Of a stretch of 64,000 nucleotides of DNA, positions 29,822-39,882 are shown piece by piece. The notes beneath the pieces were generated by a model that searched no databases, was not told where the DNA came from, and worked only from the letters and a program-made list of their open reading frames with translations. Source of the DNA: Aliidiomarina celeris (GTDB taxonomy: Bacteria > Pseudomonadota > Gammaproteobacteria > Enterobacterales > Alteromonadaceae); the NCBI RefSeq assembly GCF_003316875.1, contig NZ_QMIL01000001.1:682001-746000 (forward strand), given 5' to 3'. The position numbers and the translations under genes are program-made. Numbering within the stretch: position 1 is the first letter of the stretch; each line of letters starts with the position of its first letter.

Positions 29822-30657
29822 GACCGCTTACGCCCTTTATTTGCCCGCCGAGCGCGTTTCAATTGGCGCTCTTTATCGTCTTTACTCAATACCGGTGCCG
29901 ATTCCAACTTCGGCAGCTGCACCAGCTCGCGAAAGTAATTAGTGTCGGTCATATCAAGGTCAACCCAACCGCCTTGCACTAAGCCTTTTGGTAAGGTTTG
30001 TTTGCCGTAACGAATTCGAATAAGTCGGCTCACCGTTAAGCCTTGCGAATCCCAAAGTCGACGCACTTCGCGGTTACGCCCTTCGGTGAGGGTAACATGG
30101 AACCATTGGTTCATACCCTCGCCGCCTTGGCGCTTAATTTTCTTGAACTGAGCAAAGCCGTCTTCGAGCTTCACCCCCTTACGCAGCTTCTGAATATGAG
30201 CGTCGGTTACTTCACCAAAAACCCTAACTGCGTATTCACGCTCTACTTCGTATTTCGGGTGCATTAAGCGGTTCGCTAGCTCGCCGTCGGTGGTAAACAT
30301 AAGTAACCCAGACGTATTAATGTCGAGCCGACCAATCGCTATCCAGCGCGCTCCTTTCAAGTACGGCAAACGGTCGTATACAGTAGGGCGCCCTTCCGGA
30401 TCTTTACGGGTCACCACTTCGCCCTCGGGTTTGTGATACACAATAACTCGGCATGGAATACTTTCTTCCGACTGCACTTTTACGCGGTGTCCGTCCACCC
30501 GAATATCCGCCTCTGCGGTTACACGCTCGCCTAAATGCGCCACATGATCATTCACGCGAATACGCCCCGCGCTGATCATCGCTTCAATTTCACGGCGCGA
30601 GCCCACTCCAGAACGCGCTAAGATTTTTTGTAACTTTTCACTCGTGTCCACTTTCAC
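29818..30657 (-). CDS. rluB: 23S rRNA pseudouridine(2605) synthase RluB
   Basis: This 279-residue protein has an N-terminal S4 RNA-binding domain ([21 protein letters not shown]) given by position at about 8-29 and an RsuA-type catalytic domain with the active-site Asp in [11 protein letters not shown], plus [11 protein letters not shown]. The C-terminal tail is very basic. The same rluB-near-trp arrangement occurs in E. coli. The 5' end overlaps scpB by 20 bases. Confidence 0.94.
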   Translation of the reverse strand: MKVDTSEKLQKILARSGVGSRREIEAMISAGRIRVNDHVAHLGERVTAEADIRVDGHRVKVQSEESIPCRVIVYHKPEGEVVTRKDPEGRPTVYDRLPYLKGARWIAIGRLDINTSGLLMFTTDGELANRLMHPKYEVEREYAVRVFGEVTDAHIQKLRKGVKLEDGFAQFKKIKRQGGEGMNQWFHVTLTEGRNREVRRLWDSQGLTVSRLIRIRYGKQTLPKGLVQGGWVDLDMTDTNYFRELVQLPKLESAPVLSKDDKERQLKRARRANKGRKRS

Positions 30658-31216
30658 TTACCTCTTTATTGTCACGCTCCCGCGTGTCGGATTCAGGCGG
30701 CTCTGCAAGCGCAGGAATATCAACCACCGACTGAATAGAAAAATAGTCTAAAAATGCTTTGGTAGTTGCATATAGAGCCGGCCTACCCGGCACTTCTTTA
30801 TGCCCAACCACTTTCACCCAGCCTCGTTCTTGCAGGGTTTTCATAATTTGCGTGCTTACCGACACCCCACGCACAGCTTCAATTTCGCCACGGGTAACAG
30901 GTTGCCGCCACGCGATCATGGCCAATGTTTCCAATAATGCCGGTGAATACCGCGGTGCGCGTTCCGACCACATATGGGCTAGTGCCGGCCCAAGTTCAGC
31001 ACGTGTTTGAAAGCGAAAACCAGACGCCACCTCTACTAATTGCACGCCACGCTCTTTGTAGTCTTCTTGTAATTGGTCCAATACCTGCCGAAGGCGCGGT
31101 TTATTCATTGAAAAATTTGCAAGCACACCGGTAAGAAGTTGGTCTAAGGTTACCGGCGCTTCTGCAGTAAAAATAGCCGCTTCAACCAGTTGCTTGAGTT
31201 GCTTTTCGTTGATCAT
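30638..31216 (-). CDS. scpB: Segregation and condensation protein B
   Basis: This 192-residue protein has two winged-helix domains and the segments [42 protein letters not shown] and [16 protein letters not shown]. ScpB forms a complex with the kleisin ScpA on SMC. Its ATG overlaps the scpA stop by four bases. The smc gene is not in this window. Confidence 0.95.
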   Translation of the reverse strand: MINEKQLKQLVEAAIFTAEAPVTLDQLLTGVLANFSMNKPRLRQVLDQLQEDYKERGVQLVEVASGFRFQTRAELGPALAHMWSERAPRYSPALLETLAMIAWRQPVTRGEIEAVRGVSVSTQIMKTLQERGWVKVVGHKEVPGRPALYATTKAFLDYFSIQSVVDIPALAEPPESDTRERDNKEVSESGHE

Positions 31217-32079
31217 CTTAGTGTGGCCTCGCCTGGCTGCGAAACTTCCGACTTCGCACTAATATAAATACCGGAATACGCTTCGGCTTGCGTTAGTACC
31301 AGCAATCCTTCTTTGTTTAACTCCAAGATCGCTAAAAAACTGACCACGACTCCCGCTTTACCCTCGCTCAAGTCAAACAGCTCAACAAAATCCAAACGCG
31401 CACACTGCGACAGTTTTTCGAGTATTCGGCTCATGCGCTCGCGTGTGGACAACGCTTCTCGCTTAATTTGGTGATGCGCCTGCACATTGACCAGTTGCAT
31501 TACGCGTGACAACGCCAAACTCAACTCGGCCAGTGATACGTCGGGCGGCGCTTGCTCTGCCCATGTTCTAGCGTCGGTCGCGGCACTCGCCACAAAATAA
31601 TCACGATACTGCTGCGGTTGGTCGTCTAATTGGCGAGCACCCTCACGCACTACCTCATAGGCTTGCAGCCGACGAATTAACTCGGCGCGCGGGTCCAATT
31701 CTTCCTCGTCTTCACTCGGTGCTTTGGGTAACAACAAACGGCTTTTTATCTCCGCCAACATAGCGGCCATAACCAGATAGTCGGCGGCGAGCTCTAACTT
31801 GAGCTCACGCATGAGCTCCACATACTCCATGTACTGGCGCGTAATCTGCAAAATAGGCAGATCCAGAATATCCATTTTTTGCCGGCGAATTAAGTACAAC
31901 AAAAGGTCCATAGGCCCGGAAAATGCTTCCAACATAATTTCCAATGCTTCTGGCGGAATGTACAAGTCTTCAGGCCGCTCCAGCACCGGTTCACCACGCA
32001 CAAAGCCAAGCGGCAAACTTTGCTGTTCGCTCGGCCCTTGCTCAACAGCCTCGACTGTCGTTGGTTCTGGATTGTCCAT
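31213..32079 (-). CDS. scpA: Segregation and condensation protein A (kleisin)
   Basis: This 288-residue kleisin bridges the SMC heads. It has an N-terminal SMC-neck-binding region (FSGPMDLLLYLIRRQKMDILDLP, first residues only: FSGPMDLLLYLIRRQKMDIL), an acidic middle and a C-terminal winged helix (FLAILELNKEGLLVLTQ). The N-terminal 35 residues are acidic and probably unstructured. It is preceded by yciO with 5 bases between. Confidence 0.95.
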   Translation of the reverse strand: MDNPEPTTVEAVEQGPSEQQSLPLGFVRGEPVLERPEDLYIPPEALEIMLEAFSGPMDLLLYLIRRQKMDILDLPILQITRQYMEYVELMRELKLELAADYLVMAAMLAEIKSRLLLPKAPSEDEEELDPRAELIRRLQAYEVVREGARQLDDQPQQYRDYFVASAATDARTWAEQAPPDVSLAELSLALSRVMQLVNVQAHHQIKREALSTRERMSRILEKLSQCARLDFVELFDLSEGKAGVVVSFLAILELNKEGLLVLTQAEAYSGIYISAKSEVSQPGEATLR

Positions 32080-32084
32080 GCGTG

Positions 32085-32708
32085 CTAAAAATCGAAAGGC
32101 GACGGGTCGCCTTGCCCTACGCGTAAAATATGCACTCCACCGTCGGCCATATCCACCACTGTGGTCGGTTTTTCTCCAATTGCACCACCGTCAATAATTA
32201 CGTCAACAACAGATTCAAGCTGCTCACGAATGGCTTCTGGATCCGATTCAGCAAAGTCATGCCCCGGCAAAATGAGCGTGGTCGACATCAGCGGCTCACC
32301 CAGTGCTTCGAGTAGCGCTTGCGAAATTCGGTGGTCTGGCACACGTAAACCAATGGTTTTCCGCTTTGGATTCAACAACCGCTTGGGTACTTCTTTGGTG
32401 CCCTTCAGCACAAAGGTGTAAGGACCTGGCGTATTATTTTTCAATAACCGAAAGGCTTGGTTGTCGACCCGCGCGTATTCAGAAAGCTCCGACAAATCAC
32501 GACACATGAGGGTGAAATTGTGGTTTTTGTCGATATTACGAATTCGGCAAATTTGCTGAACCGCCTGTTTATTTTCCAGTTGGCAGCCAATGGCGTAGCC
32601 CGAGTCGGTCGGAAACACCACCACTGCGCCGTCCTGAATAAGTTTGGCAGCTTGCGAAATTAATCGGCTCTGGGGATTCTGTGGGTGTATTTCAAAATAA
32701 TGACTCAT
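32085..32708 (-). CDS. yciO: Sua5/YciO/TsaC-family protein YciO
   Basis: This 207-residue single-domain YrdC-like protein has VVFPTDSGYAIGC, the KR.R basic patch (CRIRNIDKNHNFTLMCRDL), NTPGPYTFVLKGTKEVP and the STTLILPG segment. It binds ATP/threonine-like ligands. YciO lacks efficient threonylcarbamoyl-AMP synthase activity in some studies, so TsaC activity should not be assumed. It lies between rnm and scpA, in the conserved trp-rnm-yciO-rluB neighbourhood. Confidence 0.92.
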   Translation of the reverse strand: MSHYFEIHPQNPQSRLISQAAKLIQDGAVVVFPTDSGYAIGCQLENKQAVQQICRIRNIDKNHNFTLMCRDLSELSEYARVDNQAFRLLKNNTPGPYTFVLKGTKEVPKRLLNPKRKTIGLRVPDHRISQALLEALGEPLMSTTLILPGHDFAESDPEAIREQLESVVDVIIDGGAIGEKPTTVVDMADGGVHILRVGQGDPSPFDF

Positions 32709-32754
32709 TGTTTTACCTTGCTTCTTTTGTGCTTATTCTATCATTTCGCTGGGT

Positions 32755-33642
32755 TTAAATTTGCACTGTCTCGTTCAAAATATCAGTGTGTTGCCAAACA
32801 GGCTTACAGTAATCCGGTAGCTGCAAATTTCGCCCTAATTCACGCCAGCGCCCAGGCCGATGAAAGTCTGAACCCACTGACGCCAACAAGTCATAGTTTC
32901 TGGCCAACTCTGCTAACTGCATGCGCTGTTGTTTGTCTTGCTGGCCACTCGCCACTTCTAGGGCTTCACCACCGCTACTTTTAAAAAACTCCACTAAACG
33001 CTTTAACCATTTGTTCGTCATTTGGTACGCCAGTGGGTGCGCTAAGCCAGCAACACCGCCGGCCGCATGAATACTTGCTATTGCTTCATCGATGTCACAC
33101 CAAGGAGTTGCCACGTACGCACATTGGCCTTTGCCGAGATATTTGCGAAACGCTTGCTCAATGGTCGGTACATAACGCCCCTGCACCAGTGCTTCAGCAA
33201 AATGTGCGCGCGTGTACACTCGGCTTTCGTCTGTCATGTCAGGCAAATCGGCTCCGCTCATGCCATATTTCACGAGCTTGTCGGCTATAGCCTGTGCGCG
33301 CTCTCGGCGAATGCGCTGCTGGCTTTCCACTCTACTTTTTATCGCTTGGTGCTGCGGGTCAAATCCCCAGCCCAAAACATGAATTTCATAGCCATTCCAA
33401 CGGCAACTGAATTCAACCCCCGCTATAATTTCCGGCGCGCCTTGGCCATAGGTATTCGCAGCATTTCGCGCCAGCGCTACTGCGGCTATGGCATCGTGAT
33501 CAGTAATAGCGAGATACGCGAGCTGCATTTGCGCCGCCCGCATCACTAATACATCGGGTGCTAAGCTGCCGTCTGAAATATGGCTATGGCAATGCAAGTC
33601 GATGCGAAGTGGCGTAGATATGTTTTTTTCAGCAATTTTCAT
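32755..33642 (-). CDS. rnm: PHP-domain RNase AM (YciV)
   Basis: This 295-residue PHP phosphoesterase has the metal motifs DLHCHSHISDG, AITDHDAIAAV, IIAGVEFSC, GGVAGLAHP and GSDFHRPG. RNase AM trims rRNA 5' ends (5S, 16S, 23S) and degrades short RNAs or pAp. It begins the leftward train that runs on to alaS and is divergent from trpL, as in E. coli. Confidence 0.94.
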   Translation of the reverse strand: MKIAEKNISTPLRIDLHCHSHISDGSLAPDVLVMRAAQMQLAYLAITDHDAIAAVALARNAANTYGQGAPEIIAGVEFSCRWNGYEIHVLGWGFDPQHQAIKSRVESQQRIRRERAQAIADKLVKYGMSGADLPDMTDESRVYTRAHFAEALVQGRYVPTIEQAFRKYLGKGQCAYVATPWCDIDEAIASIHAAGGVAGLAHPLAYQMTNKWLKRLVEFFKSSGGEALEVASGQQDKQQRMQLAELARNYDLLASVGSDFHRPGRWRELGRNLQLPDYCKPVWQHTDILNETVQI

Positions 33643-33655
33643 AACCCTTTATACT

Positions 33656-33681
33656 ACGTGTTTTCCTGTTTAAAAACACGT
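33656..33681. promoter_or_regulatory. Inverted repeat between rnm and the trp promoter
   Basis: ACGTGTTTT-N8-AAAACACGT is a perfect 9-bp inverted repeat 14 bases before the rnm ATG. It overlaps the region where the rnm promoter should lie and could be an operator or the first part of its leader. Confidence 0.4.
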
Positions 33682-33719
33682 TCTGTTGGTTAAAAACAAG
33701 CCCAAGTTCACTTTTCCTG

Positions 33720-33748
33720 TTGACAGCCTCACCGGAGAAATGTAACTT
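33720..33748 (+). promoter_or_regulatory. Putative trp operon promoter
   Basis: A perfect TTGACA (33720-33725) lies 17 bases before TAACTT, 61 bases before trpL. The weak -10 box resembles that of the E. coli trp promoter (TTAACT). I see no clear TrpR operator. Confidence 0.45.
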
Positions 33749-33809
33749 GCGCTTGTACAACTTGGCGGCGCACATATAAAACCCGCTGTTTTTCAAAAGG
33801 ATCAAGCCC

Positions 33810-33914
33810 ATGTTCGTTACTCAACATGCACAGTCAAACAAACATCAGTGGTGGTGGCATCTGCAAAATTGCGGGTGGAACACTGTTGTGGGCGAAATCA
33901 AAAAACAAGCGTAA
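33810..33914 (+). CDS. trpL: trp operon leader peptide
   Basis: A 34-residue reading frame (AAGGA before the ATG) contains three consecutive tryptophan codons (residues 14-16) and a fourth at residue 23. It ends 28 bases before an intrinsic terminator. The ribosome should stall at the Trp codons when charged tRNA-Trp is scarce, which favours the antiterminator. GCGGGT-GGAA (33871-33880), just downstream of the stall site, can pair with TTCC (33937-33940) and ACCCGC (33944-33949) around a 3-base bulge. Confidence 0.93.
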   Translation: MFVTQHAQSNKHQWWWHLQNCGWNTVVGEIKKQA

Positions 33915-33941
33915 GCTAAGCCAACACAAGAGAAAATTCCG

Positions 33942-33970
33942 AAACCCGCTGCTACAGCGGGTTTTTTTTT
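33942..33970 (+). terminator. trp attenuator
   Basis: AAACCCGCTG-CTA-CAGCGGGTTT has a 10-bp stem, followed by nine T residues. The left arm is also complementary to the leader segment at 33871-33876, giving mutually exclusive structures. Confidence 0.93.
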
Positions 33971-34016
33971 GCCATGTAAACATTGAAACCGTAAACAAAC
34001 TTGAAGAGAACTTAAT

Positions 34017-35657
34017 ATGCCCGACTCAGTAATGCTCGAACATATACAACTTGGAGAGGTTGTTCCCGTAGTGTTGTCTACACCCTACCACCAGGACCCG
34101 CTAGCCACACTTGCAAGCTTGCGCGACGGCGGCGAACATCTTCTGCTGGAGTCGGCGGAGATCGATTCTCGTGAAAATTTAAAGAGTATCTTACTGGTCG
34201 ACCCTTCCGTTCGTTTAGTTTGTAATCAGCAAACTGTTCGGGTAACCGCGCTAACCGACAATGGCCGTTGCATTGTAAGCTTTCTAGCCGAGCACCTCGC
34301 TCCCTTAGTGGCAGAAGGAAGTGTTGCGCTAGCATGGATAACTTCCGCTGAACTTGAGTTGGAGTTTCGTTTGCCCGCCGCGCATTTAAATGAGCGTGAG
34401 CGCTTGCAAGCCGTGAGCAATGTCGCGCCGTTGCGTATTTTACAGCAACAACTGAAATCCCTGCGCGAGCACCCTTTTGCCATATTTCTCGGCGGAGTGT
34501 TTGCGTATGACTTTTACGCCACCTTTGAGTCGTTGCCAGCGCCCAGTGAAACACCTGAAAATACCTGCCCCGACTATCAGTACTATTTAGCGGAAACCCT
34601 GTTGGTTATTGACCATCAACAACGTTCCGCAGAGTTGGTCGGCTCCCTCGCTGGCGGTGAACTCAGCGAAAACGGCGTAGTGAGCAAACCACAACAACGT
34701 TACCAAGGATTATGCCAACGCATGGGCGAAATTCTAAGCCGCGTGCAAATCGTTAGCGCGCCCGAAACGAAGGGGCACAGCACCACACCAACGCAGGTAA
34801 CCGCAACGCCGAACAACAGCCAATTTGTGCAACACGTACGCGAACTCAAAGAGGCGATTGTTAATGGCGACATTTTTCAAGTGGTTCCCTCCCGTCGTTT
34901 TCGCCTTGCCTGCCAGAACGGTCTTGCCAGCTACGCCGAATTGAAAAAGAACAACCCAAGCCCTTATATGTTCTACCTGCAAACTCAAAACTTTGAGCTA
35001 TTCGGCGCTTCACCCGAATCGGCACTCAAGTTCACCGCAGCCTCGCGCCAAGTCGAGCTTTATCCCATAGCTGGAACCCGAAAACGAGCACGCAATGCAC
35101 AAGGTGAGCTATTGGCCGACCAAGACTCTCGTATTGAGCTGGAACTACGCATGGACAGTAAAGAAATGGCCGAGCACATGATGCTTGTGGATCTCGCTCG
35201 CAATGACCTTGCCCGCATCGCCGAAACGGGATCGCGTTATGTAGCAGACTTACTCAAAGTCGACCGTTATTCCCATGTAATGCACCTCGTGTCACGAGTG
35301 GTGGCAACACTGCGGACTGAGTTCGACGCGCTCGACGCATACCGCGCCTGTATGAATATGGGCACACTGGTGGGCGCACCTAAATTAAGTGCGGCAGCGC
35401 TGATTCGTGGTGTCGAGCGTCAGCGTCGTGGCAGTTATGGGGGCGCAGTAGGCTACCTAAAAGGAAATGGCGACATGGACACCTGCATTGTTATTCGTTC
35501 GGCGTTCGTTGCCAATGGCGTTGCCATTGTGCAAGCCGGTGCTGGGGTAGTGTTCGACTCCAACCCGAACTTGGAGCTCGCGGAAACAGAACAAAAAGCA
35601 GCAGCCGTTATTGCCGCTATTCAAACGGCGAATCAACAACAGGAGGCTGCATTATGA
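34017..35657 (+). CDS. trpE: Anthranilate synthase component I
   Basis: This 546-residue protein makes anthranilate from chorismate with ammonia from TrpG. The N-terminal LLES motif (residues 43-46), which forms part of the tryptophan feedback site, is present. The C-terminal chorismate-binding domain carries DIFQVVPSRRF, SPSPYMFYLQ-type NPSPYMFYLQ, ELYPIAGTRKRA, DLARNDLARI and AGAGVVFDSNPNLE. The stop overlaps trpG by four bases. Confidence 0.97.
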   Translation: MPDSVMLEHIQLGEVVPVVLSTPYHQDPLATLASLRDGGEHLLLESAEIDSRENLKSILLVDPSVRLVCNQQTVRVTALTDNGRCIVSFLAEHLAPLVAEGSVALAWITSAELELEFRLPAAHLNERERLQAVSNVAPLRILQQQLKSLREHPFAIFLGGVFAYDFYATFESLPAPSETPENTCPDYQYYLAETLLVIDHQQRSAELVGSLAGGELSENGVVSKPQQRYQGLCQRMGEILSRVQIVSAPETKGHSTTPTQVTATPNNSQFVQHVRELKEAIVNGDIFQVVPSRRFRLACQNGLASYAELKKNNPSPYMFYLQTQNFELFGASPESALKFTAASRQVELYPIAGTRKRARNAQGELLADQDSRIELELRMDSKEMAEHMMLVDLARNDLARIAETGSRYVADLLKVDRYSHVMHLVSRVVATLRTEFDALDAYRACMNMGTLVGAPKLSAAALIRGVERQRRGSYGGAVGYLKGNGDMDTCIVIRSAFVANGVAIVQAGAGVVFDSNPNLELAETEQKAAAVIAAIQTANQQQEAAL

Positions 35658-36262
35658 GCCGTGGAACTTTGGTAATGCTCGACAACCAAGACAGCTTTAC
35701 CTACAACCTCGTCGACGAACTTGCGCAACTTGGCTATGCACTCGAAGTGTATCGCAACACTGTGTCGTTGCAGGTCATTGAGCAACGGCTAGCGGAACTC
35801 AAGGCACAAGGCCAAGTTGCGCTCATTCTGTCGCCTGGCCCGGGCCACCCCAACCAAGCGGGCGTGCTTATGGAATTAATTGCCAGTGCGGTTGGCCGTT
35901 ACCCGATACTCGGTATTTGCTTAGGGTTTCAAGCACTGATTGAGCATTTTGGCGGTACTGTTGGGCGCTGTTTTGAAACGGTGCACGGCAAGTCTGCCCT
36001 TATTGAAACCCAAGAGCATGCTATTTTCAAAGCGCTCAGCAGCCCGCTCAGCGTAGCTCGCTATCACTCATTACAGGCACTCACCGTTCCACCCGCGGTG
36101 AATATTGTGGCACAAGTGAACAACATTCCCATGGCCTTCGTACATGAACACAAACCCGTCGTAGGATTCCAGTTTCATCCTGAATCGATAATGACCATTC
36201 ATGGCAGCGCCTTATTGAAAAATACGATCGAATATTTATTACAGGAGAAGGCTCATGCATGA
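35654..36262 (+). CDS. trpG: Anthranilate synthase glutamine amidotransferase
   Basis: This 202-residue stand-alone class I amidotransferase is not fused to trpD, unlike E. coli. It has NQDSFTYNLVDEL, LSPGPGHP, the nucleophilic Cys89 in GICLGFQAL and the His-Glu pair in FQFHPESI. It delivers ammonia to TrpE. It overlaps trpE by four bases and trpD by eight. Confidence 0.96.
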   Translation: MSRGTLVMLDNQDSFTYNLVDELAQLGYALEVYRNTVSLQVIEQRLAELKAQGQVALILSPGPGHPNQAGVLMELIASAVGRYPILGICLGFQALIEHFGGTVGRCFETVHGKSALIETQEHAIFKALSSPLSVARYHSLQALTVPPAVNIVAQVNNIPMAFVHEHKPVVGFQFHPESIMTIHGSALLKNTIEYLLQEKAHA

Positions 36263-37259
36263 ACTTGCTGTGGTATTGAGCGGACATTCCCTCTCGCAAG
36301 CACAAACGGAAAAGCTCTTTGGGCACTTGATCAGCGGTCAGCTTACCGACGCACAAATCGCCGGTTTATTAATGGCAATGAAAATACGCGGTGAACTGCC
36401 CGAAGAAATTGCCGGCGCAGCACGCGCGTTGCGTGCGGGAGCAAAGCCATTCCCGCGCCCAGAACAGCGCCTTGCAGACACCTGCGGTACTGGTGGTGAC
36501 GGCAGCAACACCATCAACATTTCTACGTCAGCCGCGTTGGTTGCGGCCAGCATGGGCATGCCCATTGCAAAACATGGAAACCGCAGTGTGTCGTCACGCT
36601 CCGGCTCTGCCGACGTACTCGAAGTACTGGGTGTGCCGCTAGAAGGTTCGCCCGACGACAACCGTCGGTTGCTTGACCAATATGGTTTTTGCTTCTTATT
36701 TGCCCCGCATTACCACCCTGGGGTACGCTACGCCATGCCGGCGCGGCAAGAGCTCAAAACCCGTACACTGTTTAATTTGTTGGGCCCATTAATTAACCCA
36801 GCGCGGCCAGACATTCAATTACTCGGGGTTTATGACCCAGCGCTTTGCGCACCCGTTGCCGAAACCTTGCGTTTACTGGACTGCCCGCGGGCCATGGTGG
36901 TGCACGGTAGCGGCCTCGACGAACTGGCGCTGCACGGACAAACTACAGTGACTGAATTACAAGACGGCGAATTAACCCATTACCAACTTAGCCCCGAAGA
37001 CTTTGGCGTTCCGCGCAGCGACATTAGCGCCCTTCGCGGCGGTGACGCGGAAAAAAATGCCCGCCTGCTAAGCGCAGTGTTTGGCGGTGCCGGCGACGCC
37101 GCCCATCGGCATGCCATTGCCATGAATGTTGCCGCAATTTCCTTCATGAATGGTCGAGTGTCGTCGCTCAAAGAAGGCACCCAAGAAGCACTCGAACATT
37201 TATCGAGCGGCAAAGCCCTCGAACACCTTTATGCATTACAAGAGGCAGCACGCGCATGA
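36255..37259 (+). CDS. trpD: Anthranilate phosphoribosyltransferase
   Basis: This 334-residue protein transfers phosphoribose from PRPP to anthranilate. It shows DTCGTGGDGSNTINIST (PRPP site), KHGNRSVSSRSGSADVLEV (anthranilate site), FLFAPHYHPGVRYAMPARQEL and RTLFNLLGPLINPA. The ATG lies within the last codons of trpG, and trpCF starts four bases before its stop. Confidence 0.97.
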   Translation: MHELAVVLSGHSLSQAQTEKLFGHLISGQLTDAQIAGLLMAMKIRGELPEEIAGAARALRAGAKPFPRPEQRLADTCGTGGDGSNTINISTSAALVAASMGMPIAKHGNRSVSSRSGSADVLEVLGVPLEGSPDDNRRLLDQYGFCFLFAPHYHPGVRYAMPARQELKTRTLFNLLGPLINPARPDIQLLGVYDPALCAPVAETLRLLDCPRAMVVHGSGLDELALHGQTTVTELQDGELTHYQLSPEDFGVPRSDISALRGGDAEKNARLLSAVFGGAGDAAHRHAIAMNVAAISFMNGRVSSLKEGTQEALEHLSSGKALEHLYALQEAARA

Positions 37260-38698
37260 GCGATGTATTAACAAAAATTGTCAAGCAACGAAAACAATCG
37301 CTGCAGGCCCTGCAACAGCAGTATCCCGAAGCACAAGTGCTCGCGGCGGCGCAGCAATCTGTTTTGGCTCCCGCCCAGCGCCAACCGCGGAGCTTAACCT
37401 CAAGCATACGCGCCCATGCACCTGGTTTTATTTTAGAGTGTAAAAAGGCGTCGCCGTCGAAAGGGATCATTCGCCACGCGTTTAATCCGGTGGCTATTGC
37501 AAAAACCTATGCGCCCTATGCGGCCGCAATTTCAGTACTCACCGAACCCGATTTTTTCCAAGGAAGTTTCGACTACCTTCAGGCGGTCAGTGAGCAAGTG
37601 CAGCTACCGGTATTGTGTAAAGACTTTATATTCACGCCATATCAAGTTGCACTGGCTCGGTATTTTGGTGCCGACGCCATTCTGCTCATGCTGTCTGTGG
37701 TATCCGACGAACAATATCGATCATTGGCCGAGCTCGCTCGCTCCTTGCAGCTTGAAGTACTTACCGAGGTGTGCAATGAAGAGGAAATGGCACGCGCAAC
37801 CGCGCTTGGAGCAACCCTCATTGGTATTAACAATCGTGATTTAAAAGACCTTAGTATCGACTTAAAACGTACGCAAAAACTACGCGCCAAAGCGCCTCAA
37901 GGCGCGGTTGTTATATCTGAATCAGGCATTGACAGTAACCGCCAAATTCGAGAACTCAGCGCTTTTGCTGACGGCTTTTTAGTGGGCAGTTCGCTCACTA
38001 GCCAAGCCGACGTTGGCCGCGCCTGTCGTAAGCTTATTTACGGTGAAAATAAGGTTTGTGGGCTCACCCACCCGCATCAAGCATTGGTGGCGGCTAGCAG
38101 CGGAGCACTCTACGGCGGCTTTATTTTCGCCCAGCGTTCACCGCGTGCAATCGAGCTCACGCAGGCGGCACTGATTGCCAACGAAGTACCACAGTTAGAC
38201 TATGTGGGTGTTTTCAGCGCCGACGACTTTAACGACACCGACATGGTAGCGGCCATTACCCGCCACCAGCGAGAACTGCAATTAGCCGCAGTGCAACTGC
38301 ATGATTTAGAGCCGAATAGTGAGCGCTGCACCCATATTCTTGGCTTACTTAAAAATCAGTTACCTGCTTATTGTGAAATTTGGTTTGCACTCTCGGTTCG
38401 GGCGCCGCTCACGGCACTTCCAGAACTGAAAGCAGACCGCTATGTGCTCGACCATAGCACGGGCGGAACGGGGCAAACTTTTAATTGGAACTTTTTACCC
38501 GAAACCGAACGCCACCGCATTTTCCTTGCCGGTGGGCTTGGTATCGACAATGTTGAACAGGCCATAGAACTTGGCTGCAAAGGGCTCGACTTTAACTCCA
38601 AGTTAGAACACAGCCCCGGCCAGAAAGACAGCAGCAAAATTCGTCAGTTATTTCGTAAAATACGCCACTATCGCGCAACTTCGGAGCCGTTATCATGA
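37256..38698 (+). CDS. trpCF: Fused indole-3-glycerol phosphate synthase / phosphoribosylanthranilate isomerase
   Basis: This 480-residue bifunctional protein has two TIM barrels. The N-terminal TrpC (about 1-255) shows [42 protein letters not shown] and VISESGIDS. The C-terminal TrpF (about 258-470) shows [33 protein letters not shown] and [13 protein letters not shown]. The fusion is the E. coli-type arrangement. Confidence 0.97.
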   Translation: MSDVLTKIVKQRKQSLQALQQQYPEAQVLAAAQQSVLAPAQRQPRSLTSSIRAHAPGFILECKKASPSKGIIRHAFNPVAIAKTYAPYAAAISVLTEPDFFQGSFDYLQAVSEQVQLPVLCKDFIFTPYQVALARYFGADAILLMLSVVSDEQYRSLAELARSLQLEVLTEVCNEEEMARATALGATLIGINNRDLKDLSIDLKRTQKLRAKAPQGAVVISESGIDSNRQIRELSAFADGFLVGSSLTSQADVGRACRKLIYGENKVCGLTHPHQALVAASSGALYGGFIFAQRSPRAIELTQAALIANEVPQLDYVGVFSADDFNDTDMVAAITRHQRELQLAAVQLHDLEPNSERCTHILGLLKNQLPAYCEIWFALSVRAPLTALPELKADRYVLDHSTGGTGQTFNWNFLPETERHRIFLAGGLGIDNVEQAIELGCKGLDFNSKLEHSPGQKDSSKIRQLFRKIRHYRATSEPLS

Positions 38699-39882
38699 CT
38701 CAAATACCCGCTTACTTCGGAGAGTTTGGAGGCCAGTTTGTGCCTGAAATTCTCTTGCCTGCGCTCGATCAACTCGAGCAAGCATTTTTAGATGCTCAGC
38801 AAGACGAAAGCTTTCAAGCCGAGTTTAAGAATTTATTGAAAACTTACTTAGGGCGCCCAACACCACTTACACTGTGCCGAAACATTACTGCCGGAAGCCC
38901 CGTAAAACTTTACTTAAAGCGTGAAGATTTACTCCATGGCGGCGCTCATAAAACCAACCAAGTACTCGGCCAAGCGCTACTTGCTAAACGCATGGGCAAA
39001 ACCCGCATTATTGCTGAAACCGGGGCCGGCCAACATGGCACTGCTACAGCACTGGCGTGCGCACTATTAGACCTTGAGTGCATTATTTACATGGGTCGAA
39101 AAGACGCCGAGCGCCAGCAGCCCAATGTGTTTCGAATGGAACTCATGGGCGCCAAAGTAGTGCCGGTCGACACGGGCAGTGGCACCTTGAAAGACGCGGT
39201 TAACGAAGCCATGCGTGACTGGACAGCAAGCTACCCCACCACCCACTATTTACTCGGCACTGCAGCAGGCCCTCACCCCTTCCCCACCATTGTGCGTGAA
39301 TTCCATCGCATGATCGGTGCCGAAGCCAAAGCGCAGGTTTTAGACGCCGAAGGCCGTTTACCCGACGAAGTGATTGCTTGTGTAGGCGGCGGTTCGAACG
39401 CTATTGGTATGTTCGCTGAGTTTATAGACGAGCCAAACGTGCGCTTAACGGGTGTAGAACCTGCGGGCCACGGTATCGACAGCGGCGAGCATGGCGCCAC
39501 ACTGAGCGCGGGTAAACCGGGCGTATTACATGGTTGTCGCTCATTCTTAATGCAAGATACCGACGGCCAAGTGGAAGAAAGCTATTCTGTTTCTGCCGGT
39601 CTCGATTACCCAGGGGTAGGCCCGCAGCATGCACATTTGAGTAGCATTGGCCGCGCGCAATACACCAGCGTAACGGACCAAGAGGCCTTGGCTGCTTTTC
39701 GGCTGATATCGGAAAAAGAAGGCATTATTCCTGCACTAGAGACCGCTCATGCGCTCGCTTATGCGCTGAAGCGCATTGAGTCGGCGACCAAGCCCGAAAT
39801 TTTAGTGGTTAACTTGTCAGGCCGTGGCGACAAGGACATTGATCATGTTCGTCGTATTTTCGCAGCAGAAGGAGATGCATAA
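38695..39882 (+). CDS. trpB: Tryptophan synthase beta chain
   Basis: This 395-residue PLP enzyme condenses indole with serine. It shows [18 protein letters not shown], the PLP lysine in [29 protein letters not shown] and the phosphate loop [12 protein letters not shown]. Length and order match the family. It overlaps trpCF by four bases and trpA by one. Confidence 0.98.
   Translation: MTQIPAYFGEFGGQFVPEILLPALDQLEQAFLDAQQDESFQAEFKNLLKTYLGRPTPLTLCRNITAGSPVKLYLKREDLLHGGAHKTNQVLGQALLAKRMGKTRIIAETGAGQHGTATALACALLDLECIIYMGRKDAERQQPNVFRMELMGAKVVPVDTGSGTLKDAVNEAMRDWTASYPTTHYLLGTAAGPHPFPTIVREFHRMIGAEAKAQVLDAEGRLPDEVIACVGGGSNAIGMFAEFIDEPNVRLTGVEPAGHGIDSGEHGATLSAGKPGVLHGCRSFLMQDTDGQVEESYSVSAGLDYPGVGPQHAHLSSIGRAQYTSVTDQEALAAFRLISEKEGIIPALETAHALAYALKRIESATKPEILVVNLSGRGDKDIDHVRRIFAAEGDA

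Noticed and set aside
33720-33780. A possible TrpR operator in the trp promoter.
   Set aside because: The segment lacks the GTACTAGTTAACTAGTAC-like symmetry; only a weak, broken TGTA/TACA pair is present.
33775-33780. TATAAA just before trpL as the trp -10 box.
   Set aside because: The matching -35 would be TTGTAC with three mismatches; the TTGACA 55 bases upstream is a better anchor, although its own -10 is weak.
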